Notes under the pieces: generated by a model
What the model saw: only the letters and a program-made list of their open reading frames with translations
What the model was told of the DNA's origin: nothing
Databases searched by the model: none
In this document: positions 1 through 8,365 of the stretch, piece after piece
How the letters are laid out: every line of letters starts with the position of its first letter
Position numbering within the stretch: the stretch's first letter is position 1
Origin: Clavibacter sepedonicus
GTDB lineage: Bacteria; Actinomycetota; Actinomycetes; Actinomycetales; Microbacteriaceae
Length of the DNA: 64,000 nt
NCBI RefSeq assembly: GCF_000069225.1
Contig: NC_010407.1
Span: 3,038,001 to 3,102,000, forward strand
Direction of reading: 5' to 3'
Made by a program: the position numbers and the translations under genes

Positions 1-2
1 CG

Positions 3-989
3 CTGCAGAGCCTCGTCGCATCCGCCGACGTGCGGGCGCGCGCCTCCCGGCTGCCCGGCCGGCCGTCGCTGTTCGCGGCGCTCGTGCTGGTCGGCGAGGT
101 CGGCGCCGCGGTGGGTCCGCTCGCCGGGGCGGCGCTGCTCGGGCTGGGGTTCTCGGCGACCGTGCTCGTGGGCGCGGCGCTGTTCGCGGCCGTCGGCGTG
201 GCGCTCTGGTGCGTCATCCCGGCGGACGCGGGGCGGGTGGTCGCGGCGTCGGCCGCACCGGTCGGATCTGCCCCGCCCGCCGACCGCTGGGCCGCCGTCC
301 GCGACCGCCGCTTCCTCGCCTTCTCCGCCATGTTCGCCGTCGACCTCGTCGCCTACAACCAGCTCTACCTCGGGCTGCCGCTCGAGCTCGCGCGGGCGGG
401 CGCCGGCACCGCGGCGGTCGGATCCGCGTTCCTCGCGGTCTCGCTCCTCACGATCGCGCTGCAGTGGCCCGTCGCGCTCCTCGCGAAGCGGCTCGGACCC
501 GGCCGCGCGCTCGCCTGCGGCTTCGGCACCACCGCGACGGGCTTCGCGGCGCTCGCACTCGCGTCCGTCGTGCCGCCGCCCGCGGGTGCCGAGCTCGTGC
601 CCGCCGCGATCCTCGTCGTGTGCCTCACGCTCGGCCACATGACCGCGGGCCCCGTGACCATGGAGCTCGTCCCGTCCTTCGCCGCCGGACGCCCGACCGC
701 GTCGTACTACGGGCTGCTCGCCAGCTGCGGCGGCGTCGCCGTGCTCGTCGCCGGCGGCGTGGTCGGATCCCTCCTCGACGACGCGCCCGCCGTCGCCTGG
801 GGGATCCTCGCCGCGCTGCCCGTCGCCGCCGCCGTGGGCCTGCCCCGGCTGCTGCCCGCGCCGCCGCCCGCCCCTGCGCATGCGGCCCGCCCGGCCCGCG
901 CGACCGCTCCCCCGACCACCACCCCCGATGCCCCGCGCATCGCCGACGATGCCCCGCGCATCCCCGCCGAAGGACCCCATGCCCGCTAG
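3..989 (+). CDS. MFS transporter, C-terminal part (5' end outside window)
   Basis: The frame is open from base 3, so the gene begins before the window. The visible ~328 residues hold repeated hydrophobic segments of about 20 residues with short Arg-rich loops (for example AKRLGPGRALACG near the middle), as in the second half of a major facilitator sugar or drug exporter. The C-terminal tail after the last membrane segment is rich in Ala and Pro and probably cytoplasmic. The stop overlaps the ATG of the next gene by 11 bases, so the two are translationally coupled. The substrate cannot be told from sequence. Confidence 0.75.
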   Translation: MQSLVASADVRARASRLPGRPSLFAALVLVGEVGAAVGPLAGAALLGLGFSATVLVGAALFAAVGVALWCVIPADAGRVVAASAAPVGSAPPADRWAAVRDRRFLAFSAMFAVDLVAYNQLYLGLPLELARAGAGTAAVGSAFLAVSLLTIALQWPVALLAKRLGPGRALACGFGTTATGFAALALASVVPPPAGAELVPAAILVVCLTLGHMTAGPVTMELVPSFAAGRPTASYYGLLASCGGVAVLVAGGVVGSLLDDAPAVAWGILAALPVAAAVGLPRLLPAPPPAPAHAARPARATAPPTTTPDAPRIADDAPRIPAEGPHAR

Positions 990-2538
990 ACGCCCCCGCC
1001 CCGCCCGCCACGCGCGCCCCGCCCGCACCGCCGCCCTGATCGCGCTCGTCGCCGCGTCCGCGCTCGCCCTCAGCGGCTGCTTCGCCGCGAGCCCGGGATC
1101 CACCACGGGAGGCGGCCAGGACGGCGACGCCCGCATCCGCCTCGCCATGCTGCAGCCGCCGCGCTCCGGCCTCACGCCGCTCAGCGACGACGCCTTCAAG
1201 CTCGCGCGCTGGAGCACGGCCGAGACGCTCGTGACCCTCGACGACCTCGGCGACGCGCAGCCGCAGCTCGCCACCGGCTGGACCCGCGTCGACGACCTCA
1301 CCTGGGCCTTCGACATCCGCCCCGACGTGCCGTTCCACGACGGCACGACCCTCACGGCCACGCAGGCCGCCGCCTCGCTCACGGCCGCCGCGACCGCGAG
1401 CCCCAAGCCGCGGATCCTCGACGGCGTCGACCTCACCGCGACCGCGGACGGCGACCGCGTCGTCGTGCGCACCGCGACGCCGGATCCGCTCGTGCCGCAG
1501 CGCATGTCGAGCCCGCAGCTGGCGATCCTCGCGGCCTCCGCGTACGGCGCCGACGGCACGGTCTCGCCCGTCGGCACCGGCACGGGCCCGTTCCGCCTGA
1601 CCGCGGTCGACGGGACGACATCCGCCACGCTCGACCGGTTCGACGGCTACTGGGGCGGGCGGGCCGCGTCCGCCGGCATCGACGTGCGTTTCGTGCCCGA
1701 CGGCACCGCCCGCGCCGCCGCGCTCCGCACGGGCACGGCCGACGTGGTCGAGGCGATCCCGGTTGGCCAGGCCGCCCAGGTTGATCCGCAGCTCCTGCAC
1801 GAGGTCGCCATGCCGCGCACGAACACGCTGTACCTCAACACGCGGACGGGCCCGTTCGCGGACCCGGCCGTGCGCGCCGCCGCCCAGGCCGCGGTCGACC
1901 GCGCCGCGCTCGTCTCCGGCGTCTACGAGGGACGGGCCGACGAGGCCACCGGGCTCCTCGGCCCCGCGCTGCCCTGGGCCGCCGACCTCCGCGACGGCGC
2001 CTCCTACCGCGACGCGCTCGCCGGCCGGGCGACGCCCGCCGAGGTCGACGGCGTGCCGATCACGCTGGGCACGTTCACCGACCGGGCCGAGCTCCCCGAG
2101 GTGGCCGTGCAGCTCGAGCAGCAGCTCGAGGCGGCCGGGTTCCAGGTGACCCAGGACGTGCGCGAGTACCAGTACATCGAGGCCGACGCGCTGGCGGGGA
2201 AGTTCGACGCCTTCATCCTGTCGCGCGCGACCGTGCTCGACTCCGGGGATCCGGCCGCGTACCTGTACAGCGACTTCGCGTGCCAGGGCTCCTTCAACAT
2301 CTCGCAGGAGTGCGACCCCGCGGTCGACCAGGCCCTCGCCGACGCCTCCGCGCTGCCGGCCGGGCCCGATCGCCGCGCCGCGATCATGCGGGTCGAGGCG
2401 CTCGTGCTGGCCGATGACGCCGCCGTGCCGCTCCTGCACGAGCGCGTGATCCAGGGCGAGGCCGCCGGGGTGACGGGCGCCGTGCGGGATCCCCGCGAGC
2501 GCGCGCTCATCACGGCCGACACGCGCGTCGAGCGCTGA
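979..2538 (+). CDS. ABC transporter substrate-binding lipoprotein (SBP family 5, peptide/nickel type)
   Basis: This is the extracytoplasmic binding protein of an oligopeptide/nickel-type ABC importer. The ATG at 979 follows an AAGGA ribosome site and opens an Arg-rich n-region, a hydrophobic stretch and the lipobox LSGC at about residues 31-34, so the protein is a lipoprotein. The body (519 aa) has family-5 landmarks: a WSTAETL start, the motif WAFDIRPDVPFHDGTTLTA, and a C-terminal stretch that recruits a short peptide or metal complex. An in-frame start 99 bases upstream lies inside the MFS gene and would add a poor n-region. The stop overlaps the permease ATG (TGATG). Confidence 0.9.
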   Translation: MPARRPRPARHARPARTAALIALVAASALALSGCFAASPGSTTGGGQDGDARIRLAMLQPPRSGLTPLSDDAFKLARWSTAETLVTLDDLGDAQPQLATGWTRVDDLTWAFDIRPDVPFHDGTTLTATQAAASLTAAATASPKPRILDGVDLTATADGDRVVVRTATPDPLVPQRMSSPQLAILAASAYGADGTVSPVGTGTGPFRLTAVDGTTSATLDRFDGYWGGRAASAGIDVRFVPDGTARAAALRTGTADVVEAIPVGQAAQVDPQLLHEVAMPRTNTLYLNTRTGPFADPAVRAAAQAAVDRAALVSGVYEGRADEATGLLGPALPWAADLRDGASYRDALAGRATPAEVDGVPITLGTFTDRAELPEVAVQLEQQLEAAGFQVTQDVREYQYIEADALAGKFDAFILSRATVLDSGDPAAYLYSDFACQGSFNISQECDPAVDQALADASALPAGPDRRAAIMRVEALVLADDAAVPLLHERVIQGEAAGVTGAVRDPRERALITADTRVER

Positions 2539-4331
2539 TGGGCCGCGCGCGCGACGGGCTCGTCGTCGGGGCGTCCCGCGTCGTCGCGGTCGGCGGCGTC
2601 GTGGCGCTCGTCGGCGCGCTGCCGTGGCTGTCCGGCCGCTCGCCCGAGTACACGATCCTCCGCGCGCGCTACGCCGACCTCGAGGCGACCCCGGAGGCGC
2701 TCGCGTCGGTGCGCGCGCAGCTCGGCCTCGACCGCGGGCCGCTCGCCGTCTCGCTCGACTGGCTCGCGGGCGTCGTCCGCGGCGACCTCGGCACGTCGTG
2801 GATCTCGGGCCGCCCGGTCCTGCCCGGCACCCTCGCCGCGCTCGGCGTCTCGCTCACGCTCATGGCGTTCGCGATCGCGGTCGCCGTAGGGGTCGCGGCG
2901 CTCCTCTGCGCGCCCGCCCTCCGCGACGCGACGCGCGGGCGCCGCGCCCGCGGATCCGGCGCCCTCGCCGCCGCACTCACCGCGCTCCCCGAGTTCCTGC
3001 TCGCGACCGCGCTGCTCGTGGTGGTCGCGGTCTGGCTGCGCTGGGCGCCGCCGTCGGGCTGGGACGGGCCGGCGAACGCGGCGCTCCCGGCGCTCGCCCT
3101 CGGGATCCCCGCGGGCGGGCTCGTCGGCCGCCTCCTCGCCGACGCGATCCAGGCCGCATCCGCCGAGCGCTGGGTCGCCACGTGGGCGATGGCGGGCCTG
3201 CCGCCCACGCGCACGACCCTCGCGGTGCTGCGCCGCGCGCTCCCGTCGGTGCTCGGGCAGGTCGGGCTCGTGCTCGTGGGCCTCACGGGCGGCGCGGTCG
3301 CGGTCGAGCAGGTGTTCGCGATCCCCGGCATCGGCCGCGCGACCCTCGGCGCGGCCAGCAGCCAGGACGTCCCGGCGCTCCAGGCGGGCGTGCTCGCGCT
3401 CCTCGCGGTCGCCGTCGCCGCGGGCGCGCTCGCGGACCTCGCCCGTCGCGCGCTCCTCGGCCCCGCCCTCCGCCTCGGATCCCTGCCCGTGCCCGACGCG
3501 CGCGTCCCCGCCCGGCCGCGCGACGTCGTCGTGCCGGCCGTCGCGGCGGGCCTCCTCGCGGTCATCGTCGTGGCCGGCCTCGCGCGGGATCCCCTCGCCA
3601 CGACCGCGGGCCGCCTCGCCCCGCCCTCGTGGCACCTGCCGTTCGGCGCCGACGCGAGCGGCCGCGACCTCCTCGGCCGGGTCGGCCACGGCGCGGTCAC
3701 GACGCTCGGCACGGCGCTCGTCGTCGTGATCGCGTGCTGCGCGATCGGCCTGGTGCTCGGGCTCCTGCCGCGCGCCGCGCTCGGCCCGATCGAGGTCGCG
3801 AACGCGGCACCGCCGATCCTCGCCGGGATCGTGGTGGCCGCGATCCAGGGCCCGTCGACCGCGGGCGCCGCCATCGCGGTGGCGGCCGTCGGCTGGGCGC
3901 CGCTCGCCGCGCACGCCGGGGCGCTCATGCAGGAGGCGCGCGCGCAGCCGCACGTGCGGATCCTGCCGGTGCTCGCCGTCGGGCGCGCGCGGATCCTCCT
4001 GGTGCACCTGCTGCCCGCCGTCGTGGGTCCCGTGGTGCGCAACGCGATGCTGCGGCTCCCCGGCATCGCCCTCACGCTCGCGGCGCTCGGCTTCCTCGGC
4101 CTCGGCAGCGCGCCGCCGACGCCCGAGTGGGGCCTGATCCTCAGCGAGGGCAGCGCCTACGCGGAGCGCGCCCCGTGGGCGGTCGCCGCCCCCGCGCTCG
4201 CGCTCGTGCTCGCCGCGGTGCTCGCGGTGTCCCTGTCGGCGCACGACCTCACGGGGCTCCTGCGGCGGCGACGCGCATCCGCCGCGGCCGCGCGTCCGGC
4301 GGACGCGACCGCGATGGCTCCCCGGGGCTAG
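2538..4331 (+). CDS. Fused DppB-DppC type ABC transporter permease
   Basis: One 597-aa chain carries both membrane subunits of a dipeptide-type ABC importer. Residues ~1-300 resemble DppB (RAQLGLDRGPLAVSLDWLAG, then RGDLGTS, later FAIPGIGRATLGA). Residues ~330-597 resemble DppC (LPFGADASGRDLLGRVGHGA, then LGLGSAPPTPEWGLILSEG). Normally these are two genes of about 300 codons each. Translation is coupled to the binding protein by a TGATG overlap. No ATPase gene follows, because a convergent gene originally abutted this stop; the ATPase must lie upstream of the window or elsewhere. The TAG stop is part of a CTAG used as target by IS copy 1. Confidence 0.85.
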   Translation: MGRARDGLVVGASRVVAVGGVVALVGALPWLSGRSPEYTILRARYADLEATPEALASVRAQLGLDRGPLAVSLDWLAGVVRGDLGTSWISGRPVLPGTLAALGVSLTLMAFAIAVAVGVAALLCAPALRDATRGRRARGSGALAAALTALPEFLLATALLVVVAVWLRWAPPSGWDGPANAALPALALGIPAGGLVGRLLADAIQAASAERWVATWAMAGLPPTRTTLAVLRRALPSVLGQVGLVLVGLTGGAVAVEQVFAIPGIGRATLGAASSQDVPALQAGVLALLAVAVAAGALADLARRALLGPALRLGSLPVPDARVPARPRDVVVPAVAAGLLAVIVVAGLARDPLATTAGRLAPPSWHLPFGADASGRDLLGRVGHGAVTTLGTALVVVIACCAIGLVLGLLPRAALGPIEVANAAPPILAGIVVAAIQGPSTAGAAIAVAAVGWAPLAAHAGALMQEARAQPHVRILPVLAVGRARILLVHLLPAVVGPVVRNAMLRLPGIALTLAALGFLGLGSAPPTPEWGLILSEGSAYAERAPWAVAAPALALVLAAVLAVSLSAHDLTGLLRRRRASAAAARPADATAMAPRG

Positions 4332-4374
4332 CTGTACTCGGCCGTGACGTTGGTGACACTTCGGGGCGTGTGAA

Positions 4375-4427
4375 GAGGCCTCCTGGCTTGATGGAGCTGT
4401 TCAGTTCAACCATCGCCAGGAGGCCTC
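4375..4427 (+). promoter_or_regulatory. Inverted repeat sequestering the transposase ribosome binding site (IS copy 1)
   Basis: GAGGCCTCCTGGC at 4375-4387 is a perfect 13-base complement of GCCAGGAGGCCTC at 4415-4427, which contains the Shine-Dalgarno AGGAGG and ends one base before the ATG. In a transcript that reads in from outside, the hairpin would hide the ribosome site. A transcript starting inside the loop would escape. This is the arrangement known from other insertion sequences that limit expression by impinging transcription. Confidence 0.75.
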
Positions 4428-4428
4428 G

Positions 4429-5391
4429 ATGTCCCACGCTAATGCCCGGTTGACTGTTCATGGTCGGCTTCTCCTCGTGCGTCGGGTAGTCGAGGATCGT
4501 CGTCCGGTGTCGCATGTGGCTCGCGAGCTCGGGGTGTCGCGTCAGTGCGCGCATCGGTGGGTGGCCCGGTTCCGTCAGGAGGGTGTCGCGGGGCTCGCGG
4601 ATCGGTCCTCGAGACCACGGTCGATGCCGGCGAGGACGAGTCCGGAACAGGAAGGCGCCGTGCTGGCTGCGCGCGCGGAACTTCGGTTCGGGCCCGCCCG
4701 GCTGGCTCCGGTGACGAGCGTTCCGGCCCGCACGATCTCCCGGATCCTGCGCCGGCACGGGGCGCCGCCGTTGGCATGGTTGGACCCTGTAACCGGGGCG
4801 GTGATCCGGGCATCCCGGTCAACGGCGCACCGGTATGAGCACGAGCATCCGGGTGATCTGATCCACGTGGACGTGAAGAAGCTCGGGAGGATCCCGGACG
4901 GAGGCGGCTGGCGGGTCCACGGGCGCAGCGAGCAGGTCCGCGGCCGCGGGATCGGGTTCGATTACGTCCATGCCGCGGTCGATGACCACACCCGTCTCGC
5001 CTACGCGGAGATCCATCCCGATGAGAAAGGCGCGACCGCGGCCGGGTTCCTGACCCGCGCAGCGGCGTACTTCGCCGGGCGCGGGATCACCCGGATCGAG
5101 CGGGTCATCACGGACAACGCGTTCGCCTACCGGCACTCGACCGCGTTCAAGAACGCCGTCCAGGACCTGGGCGCGCGGCAGAAGTTCATCCGCCCGCACT
5201 GCCCCTGGCAGAACGGCAAGGTCGAGCGCTTCAACCGGACCCTCGCGACCGAGTGGGCCTACCGGCAACCCTTCACCAGCAACCAACACCGGGCCGACGC
5301 GCTTGACCCCTTCATCGAGCACTACAACACTGAACGGATCCACTCGAGCCACGGGCTGACGCCCGCGGCCCGAGTGTCACCAACGTCATGA
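4429..5391 (+). CDS. IS481-family transposase (IS copy 1)
   Basis: A 320-aa DDE transposase that cuts and joins the element's ends. Residues ~1-60 form an HTH region (VVEDRRPVSHVARELGVSRQCAHRW), followed by a second winged segment near residue 100 and the rve integrase core. The catalytic acids are seen as D148 (IHVDVKKLG), D229 (VITDNAFAY) and E266 (QNGKVERFNRTL). Length and motif order match the family. It is identical at protein level to copy 3 and differs from copy 2 mainly in the N-terminal ~125 residues. It appears intact. Confidence 0.95.
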   Translation: MSHANARLTVHGRLLLVRRVVEDRRPVSHVARELGVSRQCAHRWVARFRQEGVAGLADRSSRPRSMPARTSPEQEGAVLAARAELRFGPARLAPVTSVPARTISRILRRHGAPPLAWLDPVTGAVIRASRSTAHRYEHEHPGDLIHVDVKKLGRIPDGGGWRVHGRSEQVRGRGIGFDYVHAAVDDHTRLAYAEIHPDEKGATAAGFLTRAAAYFAGRGITRIERVITDNAFAYRHSTAFKNAVQDLGARQKFIRPHCPWQNGKVERFNRTLATEWAYRQPFTSNQHRADALDPFIEHYNTERIHSSHGLTPAARVSPTS

Positions 5392-5401
5392 CCCAGTACA
5401 G

Positions 5402-6331
5402 CTAGGCCCCGGGCGCCAGCAGCGCCGCGATCACCAGCAGCACCGGGATCGACGCGACCGTCGTGATCAGCACGGTGTCGCGCGCGAGCACCACGCCGCG
5501 CTCGTAGCGCGACGCGAAGTTGAAGATGTTCTGCGCGGTCGGCAGGCCCGCGATCACGGTCGCGGCGAACGTCTGCGGCGCATCGAGGTGGAACGCGAAG
5601 CGCGCCAGCAGGAACGCGGCGAGCGGCATGACCACCGTCTTGATCACCGAGGCCACGACGATCTCGCCGCGACCGGATCCCGGCGCGAGCGGCTTCCGGC
5701 CCACCAGCGACATGCCGAACGCCATCAGCACGATCGGGATCGCCGCGCCGCCGATGAGCCGGAAGGGCTCGTAGATCGCATCGGGGACCTGGAGCCCGGT
5801 GATCGCGATGAGGATGCCGAGCACCGACGCGATGATCATCGGATTGCGCAGCGGCTGGGTGAGGATCCCGACCACCGACGCGGAGCCGCGGCTCGCGATG
5901 TCGAGGATCGTCAGCGTCGTCGGCGCGAGCACGAGCAGCTGGAGCAGCAGCACGGGCGCGACGTACTGCGCGTCGCCGAGCACGTAGATCGCGACCGGCA
6001 GGCCGATGTTGTTGGCGTTCACGTAGCTCGCCGAGGCCGCGCCGATGGTGGTCTCGGCGACCGGCCGGCGGAAGAGGATCCGCGCCACGACCAGGTAGAG
6101 GATCGCCGAGACGGCCACCGCGCTCGCCGACGTCAGCAGGAACGTCGAGAACACGACGTGCAGGTCGGCCTTCGCGAGCACCGTGAACAGCAGCGCGGGC
6201 GTCGCGACGAAGAACGCGACCCGGTTGAGGGAGTGCTGCGCGCCCGGCCCTGCGATGCCCGAGCGGCCGACGCCGTAGCCCACGGCGATGATGAAGCCGA
6301 TGATGGCGAAGCCGGTCAGCACCCCGATCAT
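5402..6331 (-). CDS. AEC-family (auxin efflux carrier-like) transporter
   Basis: A 309-aa integral membrane protein with about ten hydrophobic segments and the N-terminal pattern GVLTGFAIIGFIIAVGYGVGRSGI typical of bacterial AEC carriers, which move malate or other small carboxylates. A conserved polar stretch YVNANNIGLPVAIYVLG lies near residue 110, and PTAQNIFNFASRYE near residue 275, both usual in the family. Its TAG stop is the reverse-strand reading of the CTAG at 5402-5405, so it originally overlapped the stop of the ABC permease. It is divergent from the phosphatase gene. The real substrate is unknown. Confidence 0.85.
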   Translation of the reverse strand: MIGVLTGFAIIGFIIAVGYGVGRSGIAGPGAQHSLNRVAFFVATPALLFTVLAKADLHVVFSTFLLTSASAVAVSAILYLVVARILFRRPVAETTIGAASASYVNANNIGLPVAIYVLGDAQYVAPVLLLQLLVLAPTTLTILDIASRGSASVVGILTQPLRNPMIIASVLGILIAITGLQVPDAIYEPFRLIGGAAIPIVLMAFGMSLVGRKPLAPGSGRGEIVVASVIKTVVMPLAAFLLARFAFHLDAPQTFAATVIAGLPTAQNIFNFASRYERGVVLARDTVLITTVASIPVLLVIAALLAPGA

Positions 6332-6539
6332 CCGACTCCCCTCGCCCGCGTCCTCCCACCCTACGGGCGACCCGGCCCGCTCCCGACGCCGGCCGGCGCC
6401 CCGCCCCGCGCCCCGCCCGTTCAGCGCCGGGACACCGCCGCGTCACGCGCTCCGCCTAGCGTCGGCCGCGTCGCGCCCGCGACCGACCCGCACCCGCCGC
6501 CGCGCGCATCCCGCGCCGCGCCCGCTCCGCCAGGAACCC

Positions 6540-8201
6540 ATGCGCCTCCGCACCCGTCGCCGCCTGTCCGCCTCCGTCGCGCTCGCGCTGGCCCTCGGGA
6601 TCGCCGCCGGGGGATCCGCCCTCCCGGCGCTCGCCGCGACCGGCGACGGCACCGGCACCGCGACGGGCACGGGATCCGGCGACCGCACGTACTACAGCAG
6701 CAAGACCCCGTACCAGCCGCAGGGCACCGCGGCCGGCCTCGCCCCCGCGCCCGCCGGGTTCGCGCCCGTCTACACGGAGTCGGTCGCGCGCCACGGATCC
6801 CGCGCCCTGTCGAGCTTCAAGTACGACTCGCTCACCACGCAGGTGTGGGAGCAGGCGCGCTCCGAGGGCGCGCTCACGACGCTCGGCCAGACCCTCGGCC
6901 CGGAGATCCAGAAGCTCACCGCGGCGAACGAGGAGCTCGGATACGGCAACCTCACCGGCCAGGGCGCCGACCAGCACCGCGGCATCGGCGCGCGCGTCGT
7001 CCAGCGGCTGCCGTCGCTCTTCGCGGGCATCGACGCCGGATCCGACCAGGTCACGCTCGAGAGCTCCGGCGAGGCGCGCGCCACCGCATCGGGCAAGGCG
7101 TTCGCGGAGGGGCTGAGGAAGGCGGATCCGCTCCTCGCCTCGCACCTGCCGAAGGACATAGCCAAGGACCCCGCCACGCTCTACTTCCACAAGTCGGCCG
7201 CCAACGCCGATTACCAGGCCTACGAGGACGGGCCGGCCGTGACCGCCGCTGTCGATGCGATCCACGCCCAGCCCCGCAGCCACGAGGCCGCGCGCCGTCT
7301 GCTCGAGCGGATCTACACGCCCGCCTTCGTCGACCGCCTCGCGGCCGGGCGGTACCACTTCGTCGACGGCGGCGACGGCGGCACCCACGTCGACGACGAG
7401 CTCGACGCCGCGATGATGCTCTACAACCTCTACATCATCGCGCCCGACATGACGGAGGAGGTCAGCGTCGACTTCGACCGCTACTTCTCACCGGCTGGCG
7501 CGGGCGATGACGCGGACACCGAGTGGTTCGCCTACCTGCTCGACTCCGAGGACTTCTACTCCAAGGGCCCGGCGTTCCAGGGCAGCGACATCACGTACCG
7601 GATGGCGACGCCGCTCCTCGACGACTTCCTCGACTCGATGGACGCGCGGCTCGCCGGATCCACCACCGCCGCGACCTTCCGCTTCGCGCACGCCGAGACG
7701 ATCATCCCGTTCGCCGCGCTCCTCGGCCTGCCCGGCTCGACGCAGCAGGTGACCCCCGAGGCGCCCTACACGTACGCGACGAACGCCTGGCGCGGCGAGA
7801 CCGTCACGCCGATGGCCGCGAACGTGCAGTGGGACGTCTTCCGCGACGCGGGCGGCCGCGCCGTCGTGCGCATGCTCTACGACGAGAAGGCGATCCCGTT
7901 CCGCACGGGCTGCACACCCATCGCCCCCGGCTCGCTGTTCTACGACGCGGGCGAGGTGCGCCGCTGCCTCACGGGCGCCGCGGCGGCGGATCCGGGGACG
8001 CCGGCTCCCGCAGCCGGTGCCACCCTCCCCGGCTCGCCTGCCGAGGTCGCCGCCGCCGACGCCTCCGCCGCCCGGGGCGACACCCTCGCCGCCACGGGCA
8101 TGTCCGCAGACGAGCTGCCGTTCCTCGCGCTGCTCGCGTTCGCGCTCGGCGCGGCGGGGATCACCGCGGTCGGCGTGGTGCGGCGGCCGCGGCACCCCTG
8201 A
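6540..8201 (+). CDS. Cell-wall-anchored histidine phosphatase (MINPP/phytase-like)
   Basis: A 553-aa secreted phosphomonoesterase of the histidine acid phosphatase branch. The ATG at 6540 follows AGGAA and gives an RR-rich signal peptide ending around ALPALAA. The nucleophile motif RHGSR (residues 84-88) and the distal HAE (about residue 384) are both present, and the spacing resembles multiple inositol polyphosphate phosphatases. The C-terminus has an LAATG sorting signal (about residue 516), a hydrophobic span and RRPRHP, so a class E type sortase should anchor it to the wall. Its role may be release of phosphate from plant inositol phosphates; that part is inferred. hipA originally ended two bases beyond its stop. 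Confidence 0.82.
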   Translation: MRLRTRRRLSASVALALALGIAAGGSALPALAATGDGTGTATGTGSGDRTYYSSKTPYQPQGTAAGLAPAPAGFAPVYTESVARHGSRALSSFKYDSLTTQVWEQARSEGALTTLGQTLGPEIQKLTAANEELGYGNLTGQGADQHRGIGARVVQRLPSLFAGIDAGSDQVTLESSGEARATASGKAFAEGLRKADPLLASHLPKDIAKDPATLYFHKSAANADYQAYEDGPAVTAAVDAIHAQPRSHEAARRLLERIYTPAFVDRLAAGRYHFVDGGDGGTHVDDELDAAMMLYNLYIIAPDMTEEVSVDFDRYFSPAGAGDDADTEWFAYLLDSEDFYSKGPAFQGSDITYRMATPLLDDFLDSMDARLAGSTTAATFRFAHAETIIPFAALLGLPGSTQQVTPEAPYTYATNAWRGETVTPMAANVQWDVFRDAGGRAVVRMLYDEKAIPFRTGCTPIAPGSLFYDAGEVRRCLTGAAAADPGTPAPAAGATLPGSPAEVAAADASAARGDTLAATGMSADELPFLALLAFALGAAGITAVGVVRRPRHP

Positions 8202-8202
8202 T

Positions 8203-8268
8203 TCAGACGTCGATGCGGCGCCCCAGGACGTCGAGTACCTGTCGCGACCGCACCGCGATGCGCTCTAG
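8203..8268 (-). pseudogene. Severed 3' end of hipA
   Basis: Reading the minus strand across IS copy 2 (joining the two CTAG copies) gives the original HipA tail: after VVELL the frame continues LERIAVRSRQVLDVLGRRIDV and stops at 8203-8205, just past the stop of the convergent phosphatase. This piece is now separated from the rest of hipA by 1070 bp. It is not expected to be translated. Confidence 0.8.
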
Positions 8269-8311
8269 CTGTACTCGGCCATGACGTTGGTGACACTTCG
8301 GGGCGTGTGAA

Positions 8312-8364
8312 GAGGCCTCCTGGCTTGATGGAGCTGTTCAGTTCAACCATCGCCAGGAGGCCTC
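8312..8364 (+). promoter_or_regulatory. Inverted repeat over the transposase ribosome site (IS copy 2)
   Basis: The same 13-base perfect inverted repeat as in copy 1: GAGGCCTCCTGGC at 8312-8324 and its complement at 8352-8364, ending one base before the ATG at 8366. It is conserved although the adjoining coding region has diverged, which argues that the hairpin matters. Confidence 0.72.
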
Positions 8365-8365
8365 G

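Larger units (their letters stand above)
4332..5401 (+). mobile_element. IS481-family insertion sequence, copy 1 (1070 bp)
   Basis: The element runs between CTAG at 4328-4331 and CTAG at 5402-5405, taken as a 4-bp target duplication. Its terminal inverted repeats start NTGTACTSGG and continue into TGACGTTGGTGACACT. It carries one transposase gene. Before insertion the site read cccggggcTAGgccccggg, an 8-bp GC hairpin whose loop is the CTAG core, lying exactly where the stop codons of the permease and the AEC transporter met. Both genes keep their TAG because the CTAG was duplicated. The element resembles the IS1121 type of Clavibacter; the name was not checked. Confidence 0.9.
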
